Shown here: piece after piece, positions 15,975-16,055 of the stretch
Layout of the letters: each line of letters opens with the position of its first letter
How positions within the stretch are numbered: position 1 is the first letter of the stretch
DNA from: Dunaliella salina
Taxonomy: Eukaryota; Chlorophyta; Chlorophyceae; Chlamydomonadales; Dunaliellaceae
DNA length: 16,055 nucleotides
NCBI GenBank assembly: GCA_002284615.2
Contig: MU069678.1
Location: 113,273-129,327, forward strand
Direction: 5' to 3'
The notes under the pieces: model-generated
Databases searched by the model: none
What the model was told of the DNA's origin: nothing
What the model saw: only the letters and a program-made list of their open reading frames with translations
Made by a program: the position numbers and the translations under genes

Positions 15975-15978
<4 letters not shown>
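15830..15978 (-). pseudogene. RT thumb-like segment of copy 1
   Basis: The minus strand reads EGKITGLASSF, then TMDVIRTAIIPSIAYAFPVIP and GCDKMILTTVK. This is the usual thumb pattern after a LINE palm domain (a run of helices with iiPs..Y). The frame stays open upstream until it enters the (CA)n tract at the window edge. Confidence 0.6.

Positions 15979-16055
<77 letters not shown>
15979..16055. repeat. (TG)n microsatellite at the window edge
   Basis: The TG tract is uninterrupted from 15979 to the end of the window and presumably continues. It interrupts the upstream coding part of LINE copy 1. Confidence 0.97.

Larger units (their letters stand above)
13112..15978 (-). pseudogene. LINE family II copy 1: RT thumb to C-terminus, nearly intact
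   Basis: The minus strand from about 15970 is a LINE ORF with few breaks. An RT thumb-like segment (TMDVIRTAIIPSIAYAF) leads to a GK region, a PCIF1-like methyltransferase domain, RNase H (from 14850), a CCHC knuckle and a PD...ExK domain. It ends ASGNPPDPH with a TAG stop at 13239-13241. The B-type UTR and CTTTT tail run to 13112. The breaks are an in-frame TGA at 14831-14833 just after TDGS, a frameshift near 14420, and a TGA at 14199-14201. The palm and any 5' endonuclease lie outside the window, beyond a (CA)n tract. Relative to copy 2, the PHD region is missing, with a Pro-rich seam near 15715. It has inserted next to or into copy 2. Confidence 0.85.

Noticed and set aside
1..16055. CRISPR array or bacterial operon
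   Set aside because: The direct repeats are microsatellites or LINE tails; there are no spaced identical repeats, no operon-like gene spacing and no bacterial genes.

Overview
This is a eukaryotic window, almost certainly nuclear and very rich in repeats. It holds the last exon of one recognisable host gene, a spliced CobW/G3E-type GTPase, at the far left. Nearly everything else is a graveyard of non-LTR retrotransposons (LINEs), one tRNA-derived SINE, and three long simple-sequence arrays. The intron, the microsatellites and the target-primed insertions with pyrimidine-rich tails exclude a bacterium. The sequence does not name the organism; a green alga, another protist or an invertebrate would all fit.

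Layout. 1-730: an intron-like region with a three-copy CTG-rich module and a (CA)37 tract, ending at a splice acceptor. 731-865: the CobW C-terminal exon. 866-1740: probable 3' UTR or intergenic. 1740-5270: relics of LINE family I (a reverse transcriptase with a VLRECG-type region after the RT), broken by a 17-unit TGTAA array. 5810-6085: a tRNA-headed SINE. 6596-8445: truncated, inverted and nested pieces of LINE family II. 8446-13110: a long, damaged, minus-strand family II copy (copy 2). 13112-15978: a better preserved family II copy (copy 1), nested into copy 2. 15979-16055: (TG)n running off the edge.

The most interesting content is family II. Read together, its two long minus-strand copies show an RT thumb-like region, a linker, a PHD finger, a W-P-W chromo-like motif, a domain resembling PCIF1-type N6-adenine methyltransferases, an RNase H with its D-E-D-D residues, a CCHC zinc knuckle and a PD...ExK endonuclease-like domain. 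The element therefore appears to pair a chromatin reader and a methylase-like module with the machinery for copying and inserting itself. Both copies are decayed (stops, frameshifts, nested insertions), so this describes an ancestral element and not a working gene here. Family I, family II and the SINE all end in related tails (about GCGTAG then CTTTT repeats), which suggests that one retrotransposition machinery recognises all three.
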